Source: Nocardioides currus (lineage in GTDB: Bacteria > Actinomycetota > Actinomycetes > Propionibacteriales > Nocardioidaceae). Taken from it: a stretch of DNA of 64,000 bases. Below, piece by piece: positions 17,498 to 25,992 of this stretch (within the stretch, counting starts at the first letter, position 1; every line of letters begins with the position of its first letter). Made by a program: the position numbers and the translations under genes. The DNA is taken from NCBI RefSeq assembly GCF_003057875.1, contig NZ_PYXZ01000008.1, positions 142,532-206,531 on the forward strand, in the 5' to 3' direction. A model generated the notes under the pieces. The model did not search any database. It saw only the letters and a list, made by a program, of their open reading frames with translations, and had not been told where the DNA came from.

Positions 17498-18814
17498 GTG
17501 AGCGAGTCGAGCGTGGAGCGTCCCGGCGTGAGCGAGTTCTGGTCGTCGCTGTCGACCGAGGGCCGGTGGCTGCTCTCCACCGTCGTCGTCCAGACCCTGG
17601 GCCGCGGCCTGACCCTCCCGTTCACGATCATCTACATGAACGAGGTCCGCGGGATCTCGCTCGACCTCGCCGGCCTCCTGATGGCCTTCATCGCCGTGGT
17701 GGCGCTGGCCGTCACCGGCCCGGGCGGCGTGCTGGTCGACCGTGTCGGGGCCCGCCGGATGCTGCTGTTCTCCACCTCGTGCCAGCTGGTCGGCTGCGTG
17801 GTCATCGCCTTCGCCACCACGCCGCTGCTCTTCGCGCTCGGCTTCGCGTTCCTGGGCATCAACTTCGGCGTCTCGTGGCCGGCCTTCAACGCGCTGGTCG
17901 CCGCGGTGACCACCGGCGAGACGCGCCAGCAGTACTTCGGCATCAACTTCGCGCTCATCAACCTCGGCATCGGCGTCGGCGGGATCATCGGCGGTTTCTA
18001 TGCCGACGTCACCGACGCGACCACCTTCACCGTGATCTTCCTGGCCGACGCCGCCTCGATGCTGGTGCCGATCCTGCTGCTGCTCGGACCGCTGCGACAC
18101 GTGCAGGGCCTGGCCGAGCGGCCCGCCGACGACGACGCACCCGGCTCCTACCTCGCGATCCTGCGGCAGCCGGCGGTCGTGTGGCTGACGGCGCTGACCT
18201 TCCTGGGGACGTTCGTCGGCTACGGCCAGATCGAGGCCGGGCTGCCGGCGTTCGCGCGGTCGGTCAACGAGGTGTCGACGCGCGTCATCGGGTTCGGGTT
18301 CGCGGTCAACACCGCCACGATCGTACTGCTGCAGTTCGTCGTGCTGCGGAGGATCAGCGGGCGGCGCCGCACGCGCGTGCTCGTCGTGATGACCGCCCTG
18401 TGGGCCGTGGCGTGGCTGACCCTCGGGCTGACCGGCGTGGTCGCCGGCACCCTCGCCGCGGCGATCGGGGTGCTCGCGTTCAACGGCGTCTTCGCGCTCG
18501 GCGAGACCCTGCTGCAGCCGACGATCCCGGCGATCACCAACGACATGGCCCCCGACCACCTGAGGGGCCGCTACAACGCCATCAGCGCCGGCGCCTTCCA
18601 GGCCGGCACGATCCTGGGCCCGGTCGTCGCCGGCGTGATGATCGACCACGGCTGGTCGTGGGCCTTCATCGCGATGATCGTCGCCGGCTGCTCGGCGATG
18701 GCCGTGCTCGCGCTCGTCGTCGAGCGGCTGATCACCCCCGCCGTCAACGGGATCGCCGGTCCCGCCGCGCCGCTGACCGACCCTGCGACCGGCGAGCAGG
18801 TCGTCGCCGACTGA
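17498..18814 (+). CDS. MFS transporter
   Basis: A 438-residue membrane protein with 12 predicted spans. MFS motif A is present as GVLVDRVGARRML in the first inter-helix loop, and GRYNAISAGAFQAGTILGP in the second half is typical of the drug-efflux subgroup. The start is taken at GTG 17498 (MSESSVERPG); the frame upstream overlaps the preceding terminator and is not protein-like. It is a single gene, convergent with trpF, and the two share a possible hairpin terminator at 18806-18829. Substrate unknown; export of a drug or metabolite is the usual role. Confidence 0.88.
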   Translation: MSESSVERPGVSEFWSSLSTEGRWLLSTVVVQTLGRGLTLPFTIIYMNEVRGISLDLAGLLMAFIAVVALAVTGPGGVLVDRVGARRMLLFSTSCQLVGCVVIAFATTPLLFALGFAFLGINFGVSWPAFNALVAAVTTGETRQQYFGINFALINLGIGVGGIIGGFYADVTDATTFTVIFLADAASMLVPILLLLGPLRHVQGLAERPADDDAPGSYLAILRQPAVVWLTALTFLGTFVGYGQIEAGLPAFARSVNEVSTRVIGFGFAVNTATIVLLQFVVLRRISGRRRTRVLVVMTALWAVAWLTLGLTGVVAGTLAAAIGVLAFNGVFALGETLLQPTIPAITNDMAPDHLRGRYNAISAGAFQAGTILGPVVAGVMIDHGWSWAFIAMIVAGCSAMAVLALVVERLITPAVNGIAGPAAPLTDPATGEQVVAD

Positions 18815-18829
18815 GGGCTGTCAGCCGGC
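18806..18829. terminator. Imperfect hairpin between convergent genes
   Basis: GCCGACTGA at 18806-18814 can pair with TCAGCCGGC at 18821-18829 with one mismatch. The stem spans the stop codon of the MFS gene and reaches the stop of trpF on the other strand. It could act in both directions. There is no T-run, so support is structural only. Confidence 0.45.
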
Positions 18830-19426
18830 CGAGCGTGCGGCGGCCACGAAGGCCCTGATGGCGTCGTGGTCCTTGACCCCGCGGGCGCCCTCGACCCCGC
18901 TCGACACGTCGACGCCCCAGGGCGCGGCGAGGTGGATCGCCTCCGCGACGTTGTCCGGGCGCAGGCCGCCCGCCAGCAGCCAGTCGCCGTCGGGTCGCCG
19001 CGCCGCGAGGGCGCCGAGGTCCCACCGCTCCCCCGATCCCGCCCGGGGCGCGTCGAGCAGCAGCAGCTCCTCGTCCCAGGCCCCGACGTGGAGGTCGGTG
19101 TCGTCGCGCAGCGACGTCGCCCGCCACACGCGGCCGAAGTCTCGGTGCGCCTGCGCGAAGTCGTCGCGGGTGTAGCCGCCGTGGAGCTGGAGGACGTCCA
19201 CGCCGACCCGGTGCGCCGCCGCGACCGCCTGCGCGACCGGCAGGTCGCTGACCACCAGCGCGGTCACAACCTCGCCGCGCACCGAGTCGACGATGGTGGA
19301 GGCGGCCTCGACAGGCAGGTCGCGCGGGCTGCCCTCGCTCATCACGACGCCGACCGCGTCGGCCCCGGCGTCGACCGCCACCCGCGCCGAGTCGACGGTG
19401 TCCAGCCCGCAGACCTTGACGAACAT
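18821..19426 (-). CDS. trpF: Phosphoribosylanthranilate isomerase
   Basis: A 201-residue TIM-barrel enzyme of tryptophan synthesis (PRA to CdRP). KVCGLDT at 4-10 contains the general base Cys6, QLHGGY lies at 80-85, LLDAP holds the general acid Asp125, AGGLRPDNV at 152-160 binds phosphate, and GVDVSSGVEG at 171-180 is the C-terminal phosphate loop. Most actinobacteria have no separate TrpF because PriA does both this step and HisA, so a stand-alone copy outside a trp operon is notable. The ATG overlaps the stop of the M48 protease gene by one base (TGATG), so the two are co-translated although unrelated in function. Confidence 0.88.
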   Translation of the reverse strand: MFVKVCGLDTVDSARVAVDAGADAVGVVMSEGSPRDLPVEAASTIVDSVRGEVVTALVVSDLPVAQAVAAAHRVGVDVLQLHGGYTRDDFAQAHRDFGRVWRATSLRDDTDLHVGAWDEELLLLDAPRAGSGERWDLGALAARRPDGDWLLAGGLRPDNVAEAIHLAAPWGVDVSSGVEGARGVKDHDAIRAFVAAARSAG

Positions 19427-20442
19427 CACTCGGTCCCGCGGGAGCCGAACTTCTCGTCGATCCACAGCTTGGCCGACCCCATGAACCCGGCGACGTCGTG
19501 CACCATCCGCCCGAGGGCGTCCTGGGTGTTGGCGAAGGCCGTCGAATAGCTCTTGGCGGCGTCCTGGGCGGCGTCGCTGACCTTCGCCTCGGCGTCGTCC
19601 TCGCGGCGGGGGTAGGTGCCGCGCAGGATCGCGGTGTAGTCGCCCGACTCGGTCCAGCGCCGCAGCTCGGCGGCCCGGACCACGTTGAAGGGGTGCGTCC
19701 GGTTCTCGACCAGGAACATCTTGAGCACCGAGTCACGCAGGTCCTCGGTCTCCTCGTACTCGGAGGCCTGGGCGAAGAACGAGGTGATGTCGAGGTCGTC
19801 GAGGTGCCCGCCGCTGGCCAGCTTCATGTGGACGCGGGTCGCGACGGCCGGGTCCTGGGTCGCCAGCAGCCCGGCCCGGTCGGCCGACAGCTCCGACTTG
19901 CGCGACCACTCCCGCAGCGCGGCGATGAGCGCGCGGATCCCGAGCGCGCCGCCCGGCAGGGCGTAGAAGATCCCGCTGACGTTGAGCAGCCGGTGCAGCA
20001 GCGTGTGGTAGACGGCGTGACCGCTCAGGGCGTGCCCGAGCTCGTGCGCGATGACGAACCGCAGCTCCTCGTCGTCGAGCAGGTCGACCATGCCGGAGTT
20101 GATGACGATGACGGGCTTGTTCATGCCGATCGTCTCGGCGTTGAACGCGGGACTGGCCCGGACGTAGAGCTCCGGCAGGTCGGTCGCGTCGAGGGTGGCC
20201 CCGACGTCGGCGAGCAGGTGGTGGAGCCGGGTGAACTGCCGCTCGTCGGCCTTGACCGCCGACCCGAGGAGCAGCAGCCGCCACTGGCGCTCGTTGACCA
20301 GCCCGTTCAGGGTCTTCAGGACGGTGTCGAAGCCCTTGAGCTTGCGCAGCGCGACCAGCGCGCCACGGTCCGCCGGGTGCTCCCACGCCCGGGAGCTGAT
20401 GCTCGTGAGACGGACACGGGACCTGGTCACGTTCTTGGCCAT
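19426..20442 (-). CDS. M48 family zinc metallopeptidase
   Basis: A 338-residue protease of the Ste24/HtpX-like M48 family. The zinc site HELGH is at 133-137, and the downstream Glu/Asp ligand is in ELSADRAG near 184-191. The part before it (NKPVIVINSGMVDLLDDEELRF) is the usual lead-in. A hydrophobic segment around 150-175 may be one membrane span or a hairpin; otherwise the protein looks cytoplasmic, and there is no signal peptide. Such enzymes clear damaged membrane proteins. It is followed by trpF with a one-base overlap. The substrate is not known. Confidence 0.88.
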   Translation of the reverse strand: MAKNVTRSRVRLTSISSRAWEHPADRGALVALRKLKGFDTVLKTLNGLVNERQWRLLLLGSAVKADERQFTRLHHLLADVGATLDATDLPELYVRASPAFNAETIGMNKPVIVINSGMVDLLDDEELRFVIAHELGHALSGHAVYHTLLHRLLNVSGIFYALPGGALGIRALIAALREWSRKSELSADRAGLLATQDPAVATRVHMKLASGGHLDDLDITSFFAQASEYEETEDLRDSVLKMFLVENRTHPFNVVRAAELRRWTESGDYTAILRGTYPRREDDAEAKVSDAAQDAAKSYSTAFANTQDALGRMVHDVAGFMGSAKLWIDEKFGSRGTE

Positions 20443-20482
20443 GCCGGGATCCTTGCACGGCGCTCCGAGCGCCGGAGGAGAA

Positions 20483-22150
20483 TCAGCCCTCCGTCATCGG
20501 GATCCGCACACCTCGCTCGGCCGCGACCTCGGCGGCGCGGTCGTAGCCCGCGTCGACGTGGCGGATGACGCCCATGCCCGGGTCGTTGGTGAGCACGCGC
20601 TCGATCTTCTCGGCCGCCAGCGGCGTACCGTCCGCGACACAGACCTGTCCGGCGTGGATCGAGCGACCCATCCCGACGCCGCCGCCGTGGTGGATCGAGA
20701 CCCAGGTGGCGCCGGACGCGGTGTTGACGAGCGCGTTGAGCAGCGCCCAGTCGGCGATGGCGTCCGAGCCGTCCTTCATCGCCTCGGTCTCGCGGTACGG
20801 CGAGGCGACCGACCCGCAGTCGAGGTGGTCGCGGCCGATGACGACCGGGGCCGTGAGCTCGCCGCTGGCGACCATCTCGTTGAACTTCAGCCCCGCGAGG
20901 TGGCGCTCGCCCTGGCCGAGCCAGCAGATGCGGGCGGGGAGCCCCTGGAACGAGACCCGCTCGCCGGCCATCGTGATCCACTTGTGCAGGCGCTCGTTGT
21001 CGGGGAACAGCTCGAGGATGGCGCGGTCGGTGGCGGCGATGTCGGCGGGGTCGCCGGACAGGGCGGCCCAGCGGAACGGGCCCTTGCCCTCGCAGAACAG
21101 GGGGCGGATGTAAGCGGGCACGAAGCCGGGGAAGTCGAAGGCGCGGTCGAAGCCGCCCTTGCGGGCCTCGTCACGGATCGAGTTGCCGTAGTCGAAGACC
21201 TCGGCGCCGGCGTCCATGAAGCCGACCATCGCGGCGACGTGGGCGGCCATGGCGGACTGCGCGGCCTTGGTGAAGCCGACGGGGTCGGCCTCGCGCTGGG
21301 CCTGCCACTCCTCGAACGGCACGCCGACGGGGAGGTAGAACAGCGGGTCGTGGGCCGAGGTCTGGTCGGTGACGACGTCGATCGGCGCGCCCTGCTCGAG
21401 CAGCGCCGGCACCATCTCGGCGGCGTTGCCGAGCACGCCGATCGAGAGCGGGCGACGCTCGTCACGCGCCTCGATCGCCATCGCGACGGCCTCCTCCAGC
21501 GAGGCGGCCTGCACGTCGAGGAAGCGGTGCTCGATGCGGCGCTCGATGCGCGACTGGTCGCACTCGATGCAGATGGCGACGCCGTCGTTCATGGTGACCG
21601 CGAGCGGCTGCGCGCCGCCCATGCCGCCGAGACCGGCGGTCAGCGTGATGGTGCCGGCGAGCGTGCCGCCGAACTTCTTGTCGGCGACGGCCGCGAAGGT
21701 CTCGAAGGTGCCCTGCAGGATCCCCTGCGTGCCGATGTAGATCCAGGAGCCGGCCGTCATCTGGCCGTACATCGTCAGGCCGAGGTCCTCGAGGCGGCGG
21801 AACTCCTCCCAGTTGGCCCAGTCGCCGACGAGGTTGGAGTTGGCGATCAGCACGCGCGGCGCCCACGCGTGGGTGCGCATCACCCCGACCGGCTTGCCCG
21901 ACTGCACGAGCATCGTCTCGTCGTCCTCGAGGTCGCGCAGCGTGCGCACCAGGGCGTCGTACGCCTCCCAGCTGCGGGCCGCCTTGCCGGTGCCGCCGTA
22001 GACGACGAGGTCCTCGGGCCGCTCGGCGTTGGCCGGGTCGAGGTTGTTCATCAGCATCCGCAGCGGGGCCTCGGTCTGCCACGACTTCGCGGTCAGCTCG
22101 GTGCCGGTGGCGGCGTGGATGGGCAGGCGGGGGTTGGTCGAGTCGTTCAC
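20483..22150 (-). CDS. hutU: Urocanate hydratase
   Basis: A 555-residue enzyme that hydrates urocanate to imidazolone propionate, the second step of histidine degradation, with tightly bound NAD+. Landmarks: [12 protein letters not shown] at 51-62, [30 protein letters not shown] at 191-202 for NAD binding, and the active-site Cys in [10 protein letters not shown]. The length matches the family. GTG 22150 overlaps the stop of the NTF2-like gene (GTGA), so hutU is translated from the hutH transcript. hutI and the later genes are not in the window. Confidence 0.96.
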   Translation of the reverse strand: MNDSTNPRLPIHAATGTELTAKSWQTEAPLRMLMNNLDPANAERPEDLVVYGGTGKAARSWEAYDALVRTLRDLEDDETMLVQSGKPVGVMRTHAWAPRVLIANSNLVGDWANWEEFRRLEDLGLTMYGQMTAGSWIYIGTQGILQGTFETFAAVADKKFGGTLAGTITLTAGLGGMGGAQPLAVTMNDGVAICIECDQSRIERRIEHRFLDVQAASLEEAVAMAIEARDERRPLSIGVLGNAAEMVPALLEQGAPIDVVTDQTSAHDPLFYLPVGVPFEEWQAQREADPVGFTKAAQSAMAAHVAAMVGFMDAGAEVFDYGNSIRDEARKGGFDRAFDFPGFVPAYIRPLFCEGKGPFRWAALSGDPADIAATDRAILELFPDNERLHKWITMAGERVSFQGLPARICWLGQGERHLAGLKFNEMVASGELTAPVVIGRDHLDCGSVASPYRETEAMKDGSDAIADWALLNALVNTASGATWVSIHHGGGVGMGRSIHAGQVCVADGTPLAAEKIERVLTNDPGMGVIRHVDAGYDRAAEVAAERGVRIPMTEG

Positions 22151-22506
22151 TGGTTCTCCTCGGGAGCAGGGATGTCGTCGGTCCACACCTCGACGAGCTC
22201 GGTGATCAGGCCGTCGACGACGGTCAGGAAGCTGGCGACGTAGAAGGCGACGTCGTCGTTGAAGACGTGCGAGCGGAGGACGGCGCGGTCGCCGGCCACG
22301 ACGAGGTCCTCCGGGACGAACCGCACCAGGGCGGGGTAGTCGGCGTTGTACGCGACCCACTCGTCGCGTGTGAAGGCCTTGCCGTCGTGCCGGTAGTCGC
22401 CACGGAAGTCGGCGGCCAGGAGGGCGGCGAGCTCGTCCCAGTCGCGCTGGTCGATGCGTCGGGCGAAGTCGCGCGCGACCTGCTCGACGCTCGCGGGGGT
22501 GCTCAC
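22147..22506 (-). CDS. NTF2-like (SnoaL-type) small protein inside the hut operon
   Basis: A 119-residue protein with the NTF2-like alpha+beta cone fold: helices [20 protein letters not shown], then [10 protein letters not shown], and the end strands [12 protein letters not shown]. Members are either small enzymes or binding domains for hydrophobic ligands. It overlaps hutH upstream and hutU downstream by 4 bases each (GTGA both times), so it is made in proportion with both enzymes. I know of no standard Hut protein of this kind. It may process a by-product or bind a pathway intermediate, but that is inference. Confidence 0.8.
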   Translation of the reverse strand: MSTPASVEQVARDFARRIDQRDWDELAALLAADFRGDYRHDGKAFTRDEWVAYNADYPALVRFVPEDLVVAGDRAVLRSHVFNDDVAFYVASFLTVVDGLITELVEVWTDDIPAPEENQ

Positions 22507-24062
22507 GCGAGCTCCCCGACCACCGACTCGGCGGCGGCGAGGACGGCTCCGGAGGCGACGAGCTGGACGGCGGTCTCGATCTCGGGCGAGAGGTGCCGGT
22601 CGGGACCGGGACCCTCGATGCCCGCCTCGCGCAGCGCGGCCACGACCGCGGCGGTCGCCGGCGACGGCGTCAGCGGGGCGCGCATGTCGAGCGCGCGGGC
22701 GGCGGTCAGCACCTCGATCGCGACGACGCGCGTGAGCCCGTCGACCGAGCGGCGCAGCTTGCGGGCCGCCGACCAGCCCATGGAGACGTGGTCCTCCTGC
22801 ATCGCGCTCGAGGGGATCGAGTCGACCGAGGCCGGGTTGGCGAGCCGCTTGAGCTCGGAGACGATCGCGGCCTGGGTGTACTGCGCGATCATGTGGCCCG
22901 AGTCGACGCCGGGGTCGTCGGCGAGGAACGGGTTGAGCCCGTGGCTGCGGGTCTTGTCCAGGAACCGGTCCGTACGCCGCTCGCTGATCGAGGCCACGTC
23001 GGCGGCGACGATCGCCAGGAAGTCCAGGACGTAGGCGACCGGGGCGCCGTGAAAGTTGCCGTTGGACTCGACGCGACCCTCGTCGGCCAGCACCACCGGG
23101 TTGTCGACGGCCGAGGCGAGCTCGCGACCGGCCACCACCGCGGCGTACTCGACCGTGTCGCGGGCGGCGCCGTGCACCTGCGGCGAGCAGCGCAGCGAGT
23201 AGGCGTCCTGCACGCGGTTGCAGTCGCCCGTGCGGTGCGAGGCGACGATGGCGGAGTCGGCCATCAGCGAGGTCAGGTTGGCGGCGGACTGCGCCTGCCC
23301 GGGGTGCGGGCGGATCGCGTGGAGCTCGGCGGCGAACACCCGGTCGGTGCCGAGCTGGCCCTCGACGCTCATGGCGGCGGCGATGTCGGCGGTCCGGAGC
23401 AGCATGCGCAGGTCGCTGATCGCCATCACCAGCATCCCGAGCATGCCGTCGGTGCCGTTGATCAGCGCGAGACCCTCCTTGGCGGCCAGCTCGACCGGAG
23501 TCAGTCCGGCGTCGGCGAGCGCCTCGGCGGCCGGCACCAGCTCGCCGGCCGCGTTGCGCACCGAGCCCTCGCCCATCAGCGCGAGGGCGCAGTGCGAGAG
23601 CGGCGCGAGGTCGCCGGAGCAGCCGAGCGAGCCGTACTCGTGCACGACCGGCGTGATGTCGTGGGTGAGCAGGTCGGCGAGGAGCTGGGCGGTCTCGCGG
23701 CGTACGCCCGTGTGGCCCGTCGCCAAGGTCGAGAGCCGGAGCAGCATCAGCCCGCGCGTCACCTCGCGCTCGACCTCCGGGCCGGAGCCGGCGGCGTGTG
23801 AGCGCACCAGCGACTTCTGCAGCTGCGCCCGCATCTCGGTGGGGATGTGCCGGGTCGCGAGGGCGCCGAAGCCGGTCGAGATGCCGTACGCCGGGGTCTC
23901 GGCGGCGGCGAGCACGTCGACCACCTCCCGCGCCCGGTCGATGGCGGCCAGGGCGTCGTCGCCCAGGGTGACGGTGGCCCCGTCGCGAGTGACGGCGATG
24001 AGCTCGTCGAAGGTGACCGGGCCGGTGCCGACGATGACGGGAGCGAGTGACATGTCGCTCAT
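22503..24062 (-). CDS. hutH: Histidine ammonia-lyase
   Basis: A 519-residue enzyme that removes ammonia from histidine to give urocanate. It uses the MIO group formed from an internal tripeptide, here Cys148-Ser149-Gly150 in [14 protein letters not shown], instead of the common Ala-Ser-Gly; I recall the same variant in Streptomyces. AYGISTGFG near 58-66 holds the catalytic Tyr. ATG 24062 is chosen over 24053 because GGGAG precedes it at close range; either is possible. It leads the hut operon. A perfect inverted repeat at 24108-24127 lies in the upstream region shared with the divergent gene. Confidence 0.95.
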   Translation of the reverse strand: MSDMSLAPVIVGTGPVTFDELIAVTRDGATVTLGDDALAAIDRAREVVDVLAAAETPAYGISTGFGALATRHIPTEMRAQLQKSLVRSHAAGSGPEVEREVTRGLMLLRLSTLATGHTGVRRETAQLLADLLTHDITPVVHEYGSLGCSGDLAPLSHCALALMGEGSVRNAAGELVPAAEALADAGLTPVELAAKEGLALINGTDGMLGMLVMAISDLRMLLRTADIAAAMSVEGQLGTDRVFAAELHAIRPHPGQAQSAANLTSLMADSAIVASHRTGDCNRVQDAYSLRCSPQVHGAARDTVEYAAVVAGRELASAVDNPVVLADEGRVESNGNFHGAPVAYVLDFLAIVAADVASISERRTDRFLDKTRSHGLNPFLADDPGVDSGHMIAQYTQAAIVSELKRLANPASVDSIPSSAMQEDHVSMGWSAARKLRRSVDGLTRVVAIEVLTAARALDMRAPLTPSPATAAVVAALREAGIEGPGPDRHLSPEIETAVQLVASGAVLAAAESVVGELA

Positions 24063-24107
24063 CCAACTCCCGGGGAGCACCCTGCACCACCCACTCCTCC
24101 ACGCTGC

Positions 24108-24127
24108 GTGTCTCGGATGCGAGACAC
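24108..24127. promoter_or_regulatory. Inverted repeat in the hutH upstream region
   Basis: GTGTCTCG at 24108-24115 and CGAGACAC at 24120-24127 form a perfect inverted repeat with a 4-base spacer, 46 bases upstream of hutH and 48 bases upstream of the divergent gene at 24175. The size suits an IclR-family dimer, and an IclR gene lies at 24855. In Corynebacterium the hut genes are controlled by an IclR protein (HutR). The assignment here is inference from position. Confidence 0.55.
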
Positions 24128-24174
24128 CCCGAGGGAGGTGGCGTATGGACGGGCCGCGCCCCTAGGTTGGATTG

Positions 24175-24852
24175 ATGACCACCTCGCAGATCGTCTGGAC
24201 CATCGTCATCGTCGTGCTCGTGCTGGCGATCGCCGGCGTCGTCGTCGCCTCGATGCGCAAGCGCAACCGGGAGGACAACGCCGCGAGGGCGCAGGAGCTG
24301 CGGCGCGACGCCGACACCCGCGCCGCCGGCCTGCCGGACGCGCAGGCGCAGGCGGAGCAGGCGGAGGCCCGCGCCGAGAAGGCCCGCGCCGAGGCGGCCC
24401 GCGCCGAGGAGGAGGCCGCCGTGGCCCGCACCGAGGTCGACCAGCAGCAGGCCCAGCACGAGGACCAGATCCGCGCCGCCGACCGCCTCGACCCGAACGT
24501 CGACCACCGCGCCGAGGACTACACCCCGGCCGCGGCCACCCCGGCCGGCCCCTCGGACATCCCGGCCGACCCGGCCTACGCCGACCCGACCACGGGCCGC
24601 GCCACGCCCGGAGCGGCGACCACGCCGAGCCGCGCCGACGACGGCGGGCCCGACACGATCCTCGACGCCGACGACCACGCCGCGGACTCCCGGGCCACGG
24701 ACGACCGCACGCTCGACGACCGCACCACCGAGACCGACACCCGCCCCGACGGCACCTCGGTGACCCTCGGCTCCGAGGACGGCACCACGACCGACACCAC
24801 GACCGACACGACCGACACGACCGACACGACCGGTGGCACCCACCGGGCCTGA
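24175..24852 (+). CDS. Membrane-anchored coiled-coil protein with a disordered acidic tail
   Basis: A 225-residue protein of unknown function. It has one N-terminal membrane span at about 5-27, then RKRNRED (cytoplasmic side by the positive-inside rule), a coiled coil from about 35 to 100 rich in Ala/Glu/Arg (EQAEARAEKARAEAARAEEE), and a low-complexity tail rich in Asp, Thr and Pro. Near the end, ACCGACACG-type units repeat in tandem at 24785-24833 and encode TTDTTDTTD. ATG 24175 is used. The IclR gene starts 2 bases after its stop, so the two may be co-transcribed. No catalytic motif is visible. Confidence 0.75.
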   Translation: MTTSQIVWTIVIVVLVLAIAGVVVASMRKRNREDNAARAQELRRDADTRAAGLPDAQAQAEQAEARAEKARAEAARAEEEAAVARTEVDQQQAQHEDQIRAADRLDPNVDHRAEDYTPAAATPAGPSDIPADPAYADPTTGRATPGAATTPSRADDGGPDTILDADDHAADSRATDDRTLDDRTTETDTRPDGTSVTLGSEDGTTTDTTTDTTDTTDTTGGTHRA

Positions 24853-24854
24853 GC

Positions 24855-25610
24855 ATGACGCAGGTCCCCGCAGCCACCCGCACCCTGCGGGTGCTGCGGT
24901 TCCTGGCCAGCCAGCCCTACCCCGTCGCCCTCGACCGCATCGCGAGCGCCTGCGACCTGCCGCGCAGCACGGCCTACCACCTGGTCAACGCGATGATCGC
25001 CGAGGGCTTCGTGGTGCACCTCGAGGACGAACGCCGCTACGGGCTGGGACTCGCGGCCTTCGAGGTCGGCAGTGGCTTCTCCCGCCAGGAGCCGCTCCAG
25101 CGGGTGGCCCGTCGTCCCCTCGCCGCCCTCGTCGACGCGACCGGGCTCAGCGGCCACCTGGCCGTCCTGCACGGCAACGACGTGCTCTACGTCCTCGAGG
25201 AGCGCGCACCGGGCCGCCCCCCGCTGGTGACCGACGTCGGCGTGCGGCTGCCCGCCCACCTGACCGCCAGCGGCCGAGCGATCCTGATGGCGCTGCCCAG
25301 CAGCCAGGTCCGCGCGCTCTACCCCGATCAGTCGGCCTTCGTGGAGCGGCGCGGCAGCGGACCCACCACGCTCTCGGCGCTGCGCCGACTGCTGAGCGAG
25401 TCGCGGCAGCGCGGCCACGCGGTCGAGGACGGCGAGGTGTCCGACGGGCTCGCCAGCGTCGCCTCGCCGGTGCTCGACCACAACGGGCACCCGGTCGCGG
25501 CTGTCGCGCTCACCTTCGCGCACGGCACCCCGTCGGACCGGGCGGCCGCCGGCGTGCAGGCGACGGCACTCGAGCTGACGCGGCGCCTGGGCGGGGAACG
25601 CCGGAAATAG
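24855..25610 (+). CDS. IclR family transcriptional regulator, candidate hut regulator
   Basis: A 251-residue regulator. The winged helix-turn-helix lies at about 5-65, with LDRIASACDLPRSTAYHLVN as its core. The rest is the IclR effector domain, with LYVLEERAP, RLPAHLTASGRAILMALP and VASPVLDHNGHPVAAVALT. Such proteins bind a small acid and repress or activate catabolic genes. Its closeness to hutH/hutU and the palindrome at 24108-24127 make it a candidate histidine-utilisation regulator, which is inference. ATG 24855 is chosen; the upstream frame is a shadow of the gene at 24175. Confidence 0.9.
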   Translation: MTQVPAATRTLRVLRFLASQPYPVALDRIASACDLPRSTAYHLVNAMIAEGFVVHLEDERRYGLGLAAFEVGSGFSRQEPLQRVARRPLAALVDATGLSGHLAVLHGNDVLYVLEERAPGRPPLVTDVGVRLPAHLTASGRAILMALPSSQVRALYPDQSAFVERRGSGPTTLSALRRLLSESRQRGHAVEDGEVSDGLASVASPVLDHNGHPVAAVALTFAHGTPSDRAAAGVQATALELTRRLGGERRK

Positions 25611-25886
25611 ATGGCGGCCGACCTGCTCCCTCGGAAAAGAGCCGGCCGGCCGCGTCGGACGATCATGCGAATCGACCATGACTGCGGCGTGGAAAACCAC
25701 TCCGCGGACCCCCCCGGATCCAGGTCTCCTCGATCTTCCCCGCCGTGGCGGGTCGAATCCGAACTGATGACAGCCTCGCAAGTCGCCGCCCACAGAGGTT
25801 CCACTGCGGCCCCACGGTCGGGTAACAACTGAAGGTTCAACGTGGCGTGTCGAGGCATCCAGGGTCGATGGGTGCGATAGCGCGAC
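25611..25886. other. Non-coding spacer before the EtfD-like gene
   Basis: The gap from the IclR stop to the next start is 382 bases, the longest gene-free stretch in the window. Short open frames exist in it (for example 25611-25832 and 25847-26029) but lack a ribosome-binding site and protein-like composition. A weak hairpin lies at 25684-25705 (GCGGCGTGG, loop AAAA, one mismatch). The segment is less GC-rich than its surroundings and probably holds leader and control sequence for the downstream gene, whose conserved promoter motif begins at 25887. Confidence 0.6.
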
Positions 25887-25907
25887 GTTACCGACAAGTA
25901 GGATCCA
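25887..25907 (+). promoter_or_regulatory. Shared beta-oxidation promoter/operator motif, copy 1
   Basis: The sequence begins GTTACCGACAAGTAGG and ends ATCCA. It matches the motif at 45014-45035 before the FadE5-like gene almost base for base. TTAC....GTA is a partial palindrome as bound by TetR-type repressors, and TAGGAT could be the -10 element. It lies about 85 bases before the EtfD-like start. Confidence 0.6.
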
Positions 25908-25992
25908 TGTCACGGGAACGAGCCCTCGCCACACGGCCTCGTGGCCATAGGCTCCATGACACGCACGTCCTGATCGAGGAGAGCAGTCCTTC

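Noticed and set aside
25611..25832. 73-codon open frame in the spacer before etfD.
   Set aside because: It starts directly after the IclR stop, has no ribosome-binding site and its composition (PRSGNN end, Arg/Pro-rich) is not protein-like.
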